Positions 43,857 to 54,263 of a stretch of DNA of 64,000 nt are shown in pieces. Under the pieces are notes generated by a model that was not told the DNA's origin, did not search any database, and worked only from the letters and a program-made list of their open reading frames with translations. The position numbers and the translations under genes were made by a program. The number at the start of each line of letters is the position of its first letter. The first letter of the stretch is position 1. This DNA is from Calamus simplicifolius (lineage: Eukaryota; Streptophyta; Magnoliopsida; Arecales; Arecaceae): positions 333,519 through 397,518 of the forward strand of contig UESW01001610.1 of the NCBI GenBank assembly GCA_900491605.1, read 5' to 3'.

Positions 43857-44062
43857 AAACTGTTAGAGTCGACTCTAACAGTTTGTGGAGTCGACACCTT
43901 AGTTTTTGATGTTCTGTCTAAGCAATTAGAGCCGACTCCGGCTTCTGTAGAGCCGACTCTAATTCGAGCGCTGACAGACTTTCTGGTTCGGAGCCGACAT
44001 CCAGTTTTTGGGAGTCGACTCTAGGTCGAACTAGGTCAAAAATAAAAAGGCGGAGTCGACCC
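43857..44062 (+). repeat. Palindrome cluster in the pol-ORF3 spacer
   Basis: Seven gagtcgactc-type motifs between pol and ORF3. The first lies at the centre of a perfect 28-bp palindrome (43857-43884) whose core is GTTAGAGTCGACTCTAAC. The same motif family fills the LTRs. A TATA-like aaataaaaagg lies at about 44040-44050, resembling the tataaaaaggg of the LTR. Confidence 0.85.
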
Positions 44063-44166
44063 CAAATTATTTTATCCGTCTCCCAAAACCCCTCCAAGGA
44101 GTTCCAAAGCCTTTCCAACCTCCCCAATCTTCTCAAAACCTTTGATTACACATTCCAATCAACTCA

Positions 44167-45582
44167 ATGGCACCCAAGAGGCGCGGTTTCGTTGGAGGAG
44201 CGTCCGTTCCCACGAGGCGACGCATGATTCGGAGGCAACCCTCGCCATCCTCCTCTTCGGCCTCTCAAGAAGATTTTTCTCCTTCACCCTCTTCACCCAA
44301 AGTAGATCAACTAGCTGGTAAGACTATCACAACTGGAAGGAAGGTCAACTTTGATTTCTTTGAGTCGGAGGGCTTCTCAATAGGAAGATGTTTAAAAGAA
44401 ATGGGGTGAAAAAAGATTTGTTCATTAGATATCCCCACTTATCCTGCCCTAGTGAGAGAATTTTACAATGATTTGAGTAGAGGAGAAGGCGGTTTAGTCA
44501 GTATTGTAAGAGGAACTAGAGTTGTAATAACTGCTAAAATCCTTGGAAATCTGTTAGAAATGCCCACAATTGGTATTATAGAATATCAGCATGATGATAG
44601 AAGTGGTGCATTGTCAAGAATGTTAGGGAGGGATGTAACCGAGTTTGAGGAAATTCTTGTTAATCAATTAAATCTGGAGCTCAGGTTACTACACAACATA
44701 TGTGGAAGAATTTTATTTCCCAAAATTGGTAGATTTGAGTACGTCTCGGAGCGAGACATTCTTTTGATGGATTGTATTATAACTGGAAGGCCAGTCAACC
44801 TAGCTGGCATGATGATTGGTTATATGGCAGAGGCTGCTACAAAGAAAATATTTACACTGCCATATGGTATGGTTCTGACATTAATCTTTAGAAGCCAAGG
44901 TGTGCCAATTATGGATAATGAACCCCTAAGGAAATTAAGGCACACTGACTATTATAGTATTTCTACTATTCATCGGATGGGCTTCAAGAAGTTAAATGGT
45001 ATCTGGATGAAAGGAGGACAAGAAGAAAGAGCTGAGAGAGATAGAACTGAAGAGGCCAGAGTAGAAGATATCCCTGGACCATCTACTGCGGGACCATCAG
45101 TCCCTGATCCATTTATTGCGGGACCATCTACAGCTGGACCTTCAGAAGCTGGACCGAGCACAGTTCCCTCTCCTCCATATCTGTCTGTTACTGCTTCTGA
45201 AAGATTCTCTGATGAGCAGATTGGTCAGTTGAGAGCCTTGCTTGCTGAATATGACAGCCAGAGATCTCGTGAGATTAATCAATTAAAAGAAGACTTCAAT
45301 CAGCTAAAAGAAGAACTTAACTCGAGACTTGACATGATTTCCTTTTCCATAAGCAATTCTGTTGAATCCTTTGGTGCTGAACTTTACAAAATCTTTGAAA
45401 GGATGGAAGGCATTGCTGATGGCTCGGGATCTTATGTTCATGCAACTGGTCAACTGAAGAAGGACATTGACCTTGCAGTCTCACAGATTGAAGCTTGTCT
45501 TGAAAATTTTAAGAAATCTCAAAAAGATGATGTAATGGAAATCATAAGTCACTTGAAGAAAATTGTATTCAAACATATCTGA
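44167..45582 (+). pseudogene. ORF3 of element D (envelope-like position, plant transposon protein domain)
   Basis: One frame of 471 codons interrupted only by a TGA at codon 81 (44407-44409). The N-terminus is basic (MAPKRRGFVGG, RRRMIRRQ) with a Ser/Pro-rich stretch. The middle (about residues 88-285) resembles the putative plant transposon protein domain found next to Sirevirus pol genes: REFYNDLSRGEGG, VSIVRGTRVVITAKILG, NICGRILFPK and LPYGMVLTLIF. A linker of GPSTAGPS-like repeats (residues 301-335) follows, then a predicted coiled coil (about 355-400, INQLKEDFNQLKEELNSRLD). I see no signal peptide or transmembrane segment, so 'envelope-like' describes position only. The start is the first ATG in frame. 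Function is unknown. Confidence 0.82.
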
Positions 45583-46275
45583 CTTTGATTTTGATTTTGA
45601 TACTCTTTTGTATCTTAGGTTCTCCAGGTTTACTTTATCTTGATAGTTTGTATTTAGGAATTTTGAGTATCTAATGTATCTCACTTTGGAATGTACTTGA
45701 ATCAACTTCTGTAATGTTTCTTACTTATGTAATGCAATTACACATTTTCAAATATGTCTATGATTGACTGCTTGAATCCCTATGTCTTATTGAACCAATA
45801 ATTTTTCTCTAATAACTTTCTTTATCTAATACTCTCCTTATTGCTGATAACAAAAAAGGGGGAGAGATGGTTGAATATGCAAAAAAAAAAAAGACTTGAA
45901 ATTTTAATGAGAGATGGTTGAATATGCAAAAGAAAGAAAGAAAGGGAGAGAAATGATTGTTTATGCAAAAAAAAAGAGACTTAAAATTTTAATCAGTTCA
46001 ATTAAAATTTGATTTTTATATATAGGGGGAGCTATTCAATGCAGGGGGAGCTTAACAACAAGCTTAATTGTAATTTTCTGTACATTTAGTTTAAATGTTC
46101 ATAATTGATGGCTTATATAGAACTCATGCATAATTTTAAAAGTTCACTTTGAATATTGGCATCAAATCCTTCATTAAAAATGTTTTAAGCTTTAAAATGA
46201 CTATAATCTTTAGTTCGAATGAATTTTTTGAATGCATATACTCAAAGTTTTTGTTATCATCAAAAAAGGGGAGAT
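45583..46275 (+). other. ORF3 3' region with repeated polypurine tracts
   Basis: Purine tracts recur: aaaaaagggggagaga (about 45853), gaaagggagag (about 45942), agggggag (46024 and 46042) and aaaaaaggggagat, which directly abuts the LTR (46264-46275). Only the last should be needed to prime the plus strand. Duplicated tracts are a known Sirevirus trait. A partial direct repeat (gagatggttgaatatgcaaa) lies at about 45864 and 45909. Confidence 0.8.
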
Positions 46276-47668
46276 TGTTGACCCAATTGATGATTTTGAT
46301 GATTAACAAAACTATTTGAGTATAACAATTGAAGGCTCTAATGATTTTGATTAAGTTTTTCAGATTATAAGTCGATTGAATGATCAAAATCAGGAGTTAA
46401 ATCTTGTTCTAGATCGAATCTAATGTCTAGGTAAGATTGCAGACATTAGAGTCGACTCTAAGAATCACAGAGCCGACTCCAGTATCTGGCACGGAAGTTA
46501 GAGTCGACTCCGAGACTGTTAGAGCCGACTCCAACAGAAAAACAGAACGTTAATTTTTCTGGGCCCAACTTAGAGTCGACTCCGGGTCTGTTAGAGTCGA
46601 CTCCAGAAAAGTTTCTTGTCGGCCCCAGAAAAGTCAGAGATGACTCCAGAAAAGTTAGAGTCGACTCCAACCCACCTAGAATGAAAAATCAAATTGCCAG
46701 ATCAGCTTTAACGGTAATATTTATATTTTACTTTATTTCTAACGGATATATTTTGTTGCAAGGTACACTCCAACGGATAGTTTTCTTCCAAAAATGGTTT
46801 GAAAGAAATCTATAAAAAGGGAAGACTATCATTCAAAAATAAAAACGGAAAAACAAAGAAGAAAAATGGAAATAGAGAAATCCCAATTCAAAAATCCAAA
46901 AAAGAGAGAGCCTGAATCTCAAGAGAAAAAACCTTCTAGCTCAAATCCACTCCACTCCAAAAAGCTCAAGAGGAATCCAAGGCATTCAAATCAAAGTTTT
47001 GGTGGATTTCCCAAATTGGAGAAAGAGGATCAGTTTCTTGCTTTTCAATCCTTCTCAACTGCTTCAACTGTGAAGAATCGGAGCTGAGGCTTGATTCAAT
47101 CTAGCAAGAAGAAGAAGAAAAGAAGAAAAGCTCCAAAGCCAACCAACTACAAATCAGGCTTTTCTAAACCTTGTTCATTTACTTGATTATTTGCTCATTG
47201 AGGAGCTGTGTACTTGAAAAATAATATTTCTTTTGTTTGTGTCTAGTTCAATCTGGGGGATTGAACTAGTGGAGGTAGTCTTACCTTGGTACAAGCTTGG
47301 AATAGCTTGTGTTAGGGTTTTTGTGCTGGTGAGCCCGGAAAACCGGTTGGGTTCGTTGTGATCCCGAGAAAACAACAAGTTTGAGTTGTGAGCTTGTAAA
47401 ACAACTCGGCTGTAATCAAGGAAGATTATAGTGTGGACCCAAGTGAATCTTGGGAGTGGACGTAGGTGTTGGATACACCGAACCACTATAAAATCTTGTG
47501 TTTGTCGTGTCTCCTTTATCTCTATCTTTATCTCTATCTTATTGATTGTATTTTGTTTTTGCATCTGCATTCACTTTCACTCACACTAAGCAAACAAATA
47601 TTTCAAAATATGTAAATTTTTTAAAGAACCCAATTCACCCCCCTCTCTTGGGTTATCATGGGCCAACA
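46276..47668 (+). repeat. 3' LTR of element D (1393 bp)
   Basis: Starts TGTTGACCC directly after a polypurine tract and ends GGGCCAACA. TATA box TATAAAAA is at 46811-46818. Eight gagtcgactcc-type motifs lie at 46449-46672, upstream of the TATA box. The partner LTR is absent because the element is truncated, so no target duplication can be checked. Confidence 0.88.
46449..46672. repeat. GAGTCGACTC motif cluster in the 3' LTR
   Basis: Eight copies of agag(t/c)cgactcc or close variants in about 220 bp, often preceded by gtt or actt. Same motif as in the pol-ORF3 spacer and in solo LTR E. Confidence 0.88.
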
Positions 47669-47865
47669 ACTACCATTATCATACCTCCAACACCAACCAT
47701 CATTACTACCATATTTATACCACTCACTATCACCCCTTTCCACCATCCACTACTATACTTTCATTATTTATCATCACCACTATCATCATTGTCATCACCT
47801 AGTATCATTATTATTATCATATCTACACTACCTACTATTATTACTATCTCTTTCATAACTTTTTT
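47669..47865. repeat. CAT/ACC-rich low-complexity tract
   Basis: Degenerate ccatcattacta-type simple sequence. A shorter tract of similar composition flanks the left end of element D (41010-41030). Confidence 0.7.
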
Positions 47866-47968
47866 TTTTTTTTAAATAAAAAATATTTTTTATTTTTTAT
47901 AAATGAACATTTTTAAAAAAAATTTCTTAAAAAAATAGAGATGAAAAATATATATATTTTCTGCTTCA

Positions 47969-48376
47969 AAGCATCTTTGGTTTTTGAAAACAACCTTATT
48001 TCTATTTTTTATTTTTATAAAAAGTAAAAAATATTAATAAAAAATATTTGATGATTGAAAATAAAAATAATTTTTGCCAAACACAAATTCAAATAGTAGA
48101 AAATAAAAAATAGTTAAAAATAATTTTACTATTTTCTATCCAAATAAAGAAGAGATTAGGAAACAAAAGTTAGAAAATTTAAAAATATGAAAACAAATAA
48201 TATTTCTTTTTTTTTTCACCTTCCCTTTCAAAGGCGTCGTTCAGAGTGAAAATGGAAAAAACTTTTGCTTTTAATTGCCAAACACAATTTCTAAAGATAA
48301 AAAAATAGAAAATAAAAGTTATTCTTAAATAAATAAAAAAAGAAAATAAAAAGCATTTTAAAAATCAAATGCAGCC
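47969..48376. mobile_element. Possible AT-rich MITE
   Basis: Imperfect terminal inversion: gcatctttggtttttgaaaa at the left and gcatttgatttttaaaatg as the reverse complement of the right end. The interior is A/T-rich and made of opposed poly-A and poly-T stretches. No clear target duplication. Confidence 0.3.
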
Positions 48377-51300
48377 TAATTGTTTCACATAGATAAAATT
48401 ACCTAGACGGCTTCATAACCAACATAACTAGAGTTGTGTTTTTTCATAGGCCACTAATGAAGTATAGCCAGATGACAACATGGACACGGAGGTCATTCAT
48501 AGGTAACATGTGATACCAATATGATATGTTAATTACCTACATGAAGATACCGGAAGAAGATGGAAAAAAAAAAAAAAAGAGAGTTGCTAAAACCAAGCAT
48601 AAATTTAAGATGCTAGGATCACAGCTCTAGAGTTTCTCAACCATGTACCTGCGTAGAAGGTAATTTTTTAACTACAAGTAAGCAAAATATGATGGAAAGC
48701 TCAGCCTTACATGAGCCACTGAAAATAACTTGAGGATAGCAGGAAAGGAGAATCAGAAACAAATAATACTCAACAACGACTAGTTTTGCATGTCATGGAT
48801 GAATGGTTGTACAATTTTCACGAGAAGTCGGAGTTCATGCGAGTATAACCTGAAAGCTATCATGCCCGGACCTACATGCTAAGGACCTGGAATCCTTTCC
48901 AAGCTACAAGGCAGACTGGAATATATATCATCTCGGCAAGTTCCTGCATCATTAGAAGTCGTTAAGTTCATAACTTGCCAAACATTATAATTATATGCAG
49001 GGTTTAATTTGTTAGCGAATGTTCCGAAGGAGTGGCCTCCAAAGAAATAAAAAGAAATGAAATTGCTCAAATAATAGCTGATCCATTCTTAAAGAATTTT
49101 ATGGAGCAAGTCAAAAGATTGCTCAAATAATAAGAATCTCTAGCTTGAGCCAGTGAGTTAGGTGGAATTCAGAGGCCAATTTGCCTAGAAGACAGTACAC
49201 ATCCTGCGCGTGCTGAAGGGATATAAAACAAGACGTAGAGCGGTTCAAAATGGAAGAGAGAAAGAGGGGAGCAATAGAAAGGGGGAGGGGAGAGAGAGAG
49301 GGCTGGCAGTGGTGTCTTTAAATGACTCTCTTCTTTTCTTCTTTTCCGTAAAGAACTCGATAACTGGGGCATCAAATGCCGCTTGCAGTGCCCCAACAAG
49401 GGCAAGCAATTGAACTCATGTCAGTAGTCTAGGAGAATGACCTTACGAGTTAAAATTGAAAGAGCTCCAGGGGTATCCATTCCAGTAATGAGAGCTAGGA
49501 ACATGTCCTCAGCTTCCGTCCTCTCATTCCGTCTGTACCATCCTTAGAAACATGCAGAAGGGTTCAGCTATCTAATTATCAAAATCTATTAACACACCAT
49601 AATGATCAGACGAGAACAACAGCATTCTTATACTTCAGTGTAATAAATAATCTATTAGCTACTAAAGATAAGGGAAAAAAAGGGCACAAGAGAAGCACAA
49701 GGCCTGTTAGTAGCTCTCATAATTTTGCACCAACGTTGAATCCACGGGGAGCAAAGGTCCCCCAGTGTTAAATGATCGTTCCATGTATTATAATGTGTTG
49801 GCTTATTTGAAAATGGCTGGTCATGATGAGTTCCACCTTCTACTTAGCATAACCAGAGTTGCCTATCCAACGACCGTAATCAACTGATTGATATATCCCA
49901 GCCTGCAGCAATAGAAGCCCTCAATGTAACACAAAACCTGCTACCACCTTTTTGTACGTCCAAAACCGGATCAAAAGCATGATATGGATGAGGGGAAAAA
50001 AAAAAAAAAAACCAATTTGTGAATTACCATAGTGTAGTGCATCTATATTTCCTCTAGTTCATGGTGGCAGTGGCAAATTTCAATGCATTTATACTTGCTT
50101 AGCAATCACGCTACTCAAGCAAGACTACTTTCATTTCACAATTTTGGTGCCATAGCAACTTGAGTGACCCTGATTTGTGGATAAAGAAATCAACTCTTTC
50201 TACTTCCTTAAACGCTGCTCCAATAGTGCTTCTGCTAATGGTAGAAATTTTAACTTCCTCCTAACTTTTATGATTTTAAAAAATTTTGCCCATGAGATGC
50301 TTTCCTCGTGACTACTCCATGAAAAGATAAAATAAAATAAAAATAAAATTTAACTAGAAAAAGCTATTAAGTTTATATAACTATTGTTATTATTAAATTA
50401 GTCGTGGTAGTATATGTTTAAATTGAACTACCAACGGGAATAGAAATTACAGAGTCTGTTCCCCAAAACCTGCTAGTATCCCGAGCAGCTTTATGGGAAT
50501 TGAAGGACGGACCTCTATCTGATCTGATGGGCAATCAAAGAGGCCATACATAGGTCAGCAGGATGAGCCGCTTTGGAGGTAGAGCACGAGTGAATCATCT
50601 CACTGGAATCTAATTACAGACTGCACTGAATGCTTTCGCAGCAGTTTTGTCTACATCTTTCTTACTTTTTGTCAGCCAGCAATCATGTGGCTTCAGCGAG
50701 AGCTGACGTGCTTGGCAAGTAAGAAAGAGATGAAGAGCACTGCAGTTCAAGCATCCAGCCTGACCTCTGTCCTTACGAAGGGGCTGCCGCTGTTGGAGCC
50801 TTAGGCCCCTTGGTCCCCATGGTTCAATTCCCGTGATCCTATCGCTGTCGGGAATCGGGATGGATTATCATTCTAAATCATGGGATGGGAGGCTATCACT
50901 ATCCTGTCACCGTGTCAACGCCTCAATCGAAGAACTTTGGATTTTTTTTTTTTTTTTCTTCTTGTTTCCAAGCGTTGTGATGGAGCGGAATTATTGGCGC
51001 ATCCGTGCCACGGAAAATGGCATCATTTCACTGGATTTAAAGCCTCGCCTTCTCCCCACTCTTTCAAAGTTCACAGCACGAAGCAAATACAATTTCTTGT
51101 GCGGGACTTCTTCACAACGTCCGCCCTCCCTCCCTTCCCAAATCCTCGCCTCTCTTGCACCCCCGCTGCTTCGTTCTCTTCGCTCGGTTTTATTCGGTTA
51201 TTGTTTGAAATGGGGAGCAGGGAACTAATGGTGGTGCTCAATACTGACCTCTATCTGAAGTGAGAATCTGTTTAGAATTGTGTGATAATTAATAGAGAGG

Positions 51301-52751
51301 AGCAGTTCTTTACCATATGATAGCTGATGGATTGGATTATTCATATAGATTATGTTTAGGGTTGGATCAGTAGGAAAAGTTGTGACCTTGAGGTTGCCAA
51401 TGCTGGATCTTCTTTTATTGATTAAAGGTTATATTTTGGGATGCGAAAGGAATGTGAGCTCTTGAGAAGCTTGATGCTTGTTAAAGTCTCACTTTATAGG
51501 ACAATAGGATTTCGCTGTTTCCAAGTGAGTTGTGGGGCCATTGAGGATTTTTGTGTTAATTAGGCCCATTCCCCTCTTACAAAACGGTGTTTTTTTAATA
51601 AATAAAGAGTTAAAAGAGTTTTCCTCTCTGTTGTCATAATGCAACTTATACCGTCCAAACTTTTTATAGCATATAATTTGTGCATCAGTTCTCAGGTTTA
51701 TCTACTTGGTCTCTAATTCAAGCCTTTTATTTGAGCAAACAATGGGTTACTTCCTTGCTTATTGCTGGACCTGTTTCATGAAACAATCTATCATTATTTC
51801 CTTCTTTACTTGTCTGCCCAATTGAAAGTTCCATGTTGGCAACGCAAGTTCACGCTATGGGCTCCTCAATTGACCTTCTAAATTTTGCAGCAAGCAATGT
51901 TTTAGTGCAGATCCATGTTGGCTAGGAAACTGGCACTGCTTTAAAGTGATTACATGCGTTTAGAGGTAATTGTAAAAAGCTCTCATTTTTTTATGACCCG
52001 TACGTACATAAATTTATCCACACTACTGAGACCACCTCATAACGATAGCTTATGGCCTTTTGTTTTATTGAATTTATTAATGGAAGCTGAATTCGCTCTG
52101 TACAGGATGACATAAAACACACTCAATATCTAAGGATGTGGCATGGAAAGAGAGCGCAGATTTATTGGAAGTGGCTTCAAAATGTGATGATGTTTATAGC
52201 CACGTATTCAGGGTGAGTTATATCGTGAGGATGTTAGGCCAAATTAAATATGCTGTTATAATGCACCATGCATCAACCAAGGCTCAATAAGGTAATCAGT
52301 TGGCCTATTTTTCACATCTTTTAATGTGAAAATATCTCAAATATCATCCTCTTCCTCCCATGGGAAGTTAAAATAACGCCCAGTCAGTTGTGCAGAGAGC
52401 GGTGGCCATGGATGTTGATGCTGATCTTAGTGGTGCATAAATATTTCAAACAAGCCAAGACTATATGGTCTTTATATTTGGTTGGCTTTGATAAAGCTTC
52501 TTCTACTTGACCGGTGATGAATGTTGAGTCAGTTGTCTGAAATTACGATAGCCAACGCATGTATATCCGATCTTCTAAATTTTTTTTTTTTGTTTATATT
52601 TTGTTATATTGCTTTGTATTTTTGTACTACACTCAAGATACAATTAGCATGATAAATGTTATCTCTTTTTTTTCCTATTCCTTCTTTTTAAAAGAAAACC
52701 AACATGATAAATGTTGATGGACCAAAATTTATTGTTATTTATATTTAATAC
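48377..52751. other. Intergenic, no confirmed gene; two weak exon-like stretches
   Basis: Mostly AT-rich. Two minus-strand stretches look exon-like. One, 49542-49442, is bounded by AG and GT and is open as RRNERTEAEDMFLALITGMD with more following. The other, 49902-49840, has AG before it and ends in a stop (IYQSVDYGRWIGNSGYAK). I do not recognise either and they do not join into a gene I can name. The open frame at 50833-51228 shows no domain. Confidence 0.3.
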
Positions 52752-53690
52752 TTTTTTTTTTGTACAAACGGGTAATGGTACAAGTAGGTGATCACATTAG
52801 TCCAGTACGAGTCAACCTAGATAGATCTGAATACAAAATTTACTGTAGAACAAAGGGACAGGGATCACCCGGCCTCCAAATCCAAGATCCTACATGATGA
52901 GCTATTGATGCCACCATCCAATCAGCCGCCGAATTAACTTCACGATAAATATGATAAATCTAGGCACTATAGACCTCTCGCATGATAGACCATATGTCAC
53001 AAAGAAGTGGATTAGTGGGGACTTGAGAACAATTATCCTTCCACAGCCAATGGATGATATCATAGAATCACCTTCGATCATGAGGCTATGGGCATGAAGA
53101 ATCCGAGAGGTATAGGAAATGCCAGCCCAAGCAGCATAAAGCTCAGTCATAGGGACAGAAAAGTCGAGATACCAAAACCACCTGCCGCCAACAGATCACC
53201 ATCAAGCCTACGGATGATAAAAGCAGCAAATCTTCCACGGACACTCTCATCGAAGTTAATTTTGATAAACTCTGAAGAGAGGCTCCCAAGAAATGAAAAC
53301 CGTATGAGCAAGAAATAATATCATCGATGAAGATGAGCAAATTCCTCGACATCCATATCTGATATACCGTGGTAGCCCAAAGATGACGCTTCTACTGAGT
53401 GACCCTTCGAAGATCATCATATAAGAAAGAAAAGACGCAAAGAGCCCGTACCGTCTAATCTGCAAAAATCTCAAGAGGCTCATTACCAAAACCGTATGGA
53501 AGAGTTTGCTCCCGTTGTCGTAAGAATACAGGCTCAATACCTTCAATACCACATGGTTGATGGCGTCATAGTTTAAGCCCTCATCAGTTCAACAACTTCT
53601 GATAATGCTTTTAAACAGCAACCTCGCATTAAGTAAGACGACCAAGAGGAAAGGGAGGAGCCAAGAATACAATTATTTGACCGCTAAGAT
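52752..53690 (-). mobile_element. 5'-truncated LINE fragment, same family as the 7821-13789 LINE
   Basis: Begins on the plus strand with a T run (52752-52762), i.e. a poly(A) tail on the minus strand. The minus-strand translation at 53150-52902 gives MTELYAAWAGISY and IEGDS, the RNase H end of ORF2. The untranslated tail matches the full LINE in gttgactcgtact. Only the last roughly 0.9 kb is present, and it carries many stops and frameshifts. Its left boundary at the truncated end is approximate and the target duplication is unclear. Confidence 0.85.
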
Positions 53691-53947
53691 GTGAAATGCT
53701 TTGCTTTTCCAGGGCAAGAACGGTCCAATTCCGTTGGCAATTTTATTTCTGCAGACGCTCTGCATGGTGACGCGGTTGAATCCTTTTATGAAGCCTGGAG
53801 TCTCCGACACCTCGCCACCGGTGCCCACATGGCAATAGAGGTAGTTAAACAAAACAAATCTAAAGGACTACAATTCAAATTCCTGGTGCCAAGGGAGCTG
53901 TAGTTCCTCTTTGTATGAAACTTCTTCCTACGATGTAAATGACAAAT

Positions 53948-53953
53948 TTTATT
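53948..53953 (-). terminator. Candidate poly(A) signal of the lipase-like gene
   Basis: AATAAA on the minus strand, about 240 bases downstream of the stop codon at 54194-54192. Confidence 0.5.
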
Positions 53954-54191
53954 ACAAGGCACTTCCACCTAATAAGAAAATTTACAATTTCTGGCTAGCA
54001 GATTCCAAGGTGGGGTATGAATGCATGTCAGCAGAATTATAAACAAATCAAAATGGGGCAACTAATACACAAAAGGACGATTGTTTATGTACAATCTTAA
54101 GCTATCAAAATAGATGTACTCGCGTTAGTGTGCTACAGACTGGAATGAGCTTGCAGCCAACAGATTGGCAACCGCAAAATTTGTCAAAGGA

Positions 54192-54263
54192 CTAGACAAG
54201 AAAATTATCTATCATATGGAAGACCACATCTGCACCATCAGAGTTCAACCAGTAGCTCTTCAC
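54192..54263 (-). CDS. Lipase-like gene terminal exon
   Basis: 72 bp, acceptor AATATCCAG. Encodes VKSYWLNSDGADVVFHMIDN, then FLV and a TAG stop (54194-54192). It is 3.3 kb from the previous exon and was recognised by family similarity. Confidence 0.88.
   Translation of the reverse strand: MKSYWLNSDGADVVFHMIDNFLV

Larger units (their letters stand above)
41050..47668 (+). mobile_element. Element D: 5'-truncated Sirevirus-like copia with an extra ORF
   Basis: From left to right: the last part of RT, RNase H, end of pol, a 0.5-kb spacer with palindromes, an additional ORF (ORF3), a non-coding stretch with repeated polypurine tracts, and one LTR. An ORF between pol and the 3' LTR together with multiple polypurine tracts are recognised marks of the Sirevirus (SIRE/Maximus) lineage of copia. 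The 5' LTR, gag and most of pol are missing: homology begins abruptly near 41050. A solo LTR of a related family splits RNase H. Confidence 0.88.

Noticed and set aside
44167..45582. ORF3 as a true envelope glycoprotein
   Set aside because: No signal peptide or transmembrane helix is visible; only its position is envelope-like.
46866..47087. 73-codon basic ORF inside the element D 3' LTR
   Set aside because: Lies downstream of the LTR TATA box within the terminal repeat; no domain and not known as an LTR gene.
47546..47875. 109-codon Thr/Ile/Pro-rich ORF
   Set aside because: Translation of a CAT/ACC simple-sequence tract after the LTR.
50833..51263. Overlapping 131- and 127-codon ORFs
   Set aside because: Both include a poly-Phe run from a T tract, show no domain and overlap in different frames.
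53088..53552. ORFs on both strands in the LINE fragment
   Set aside because: Explained by a decayed LINE 3' end on the minus strand.
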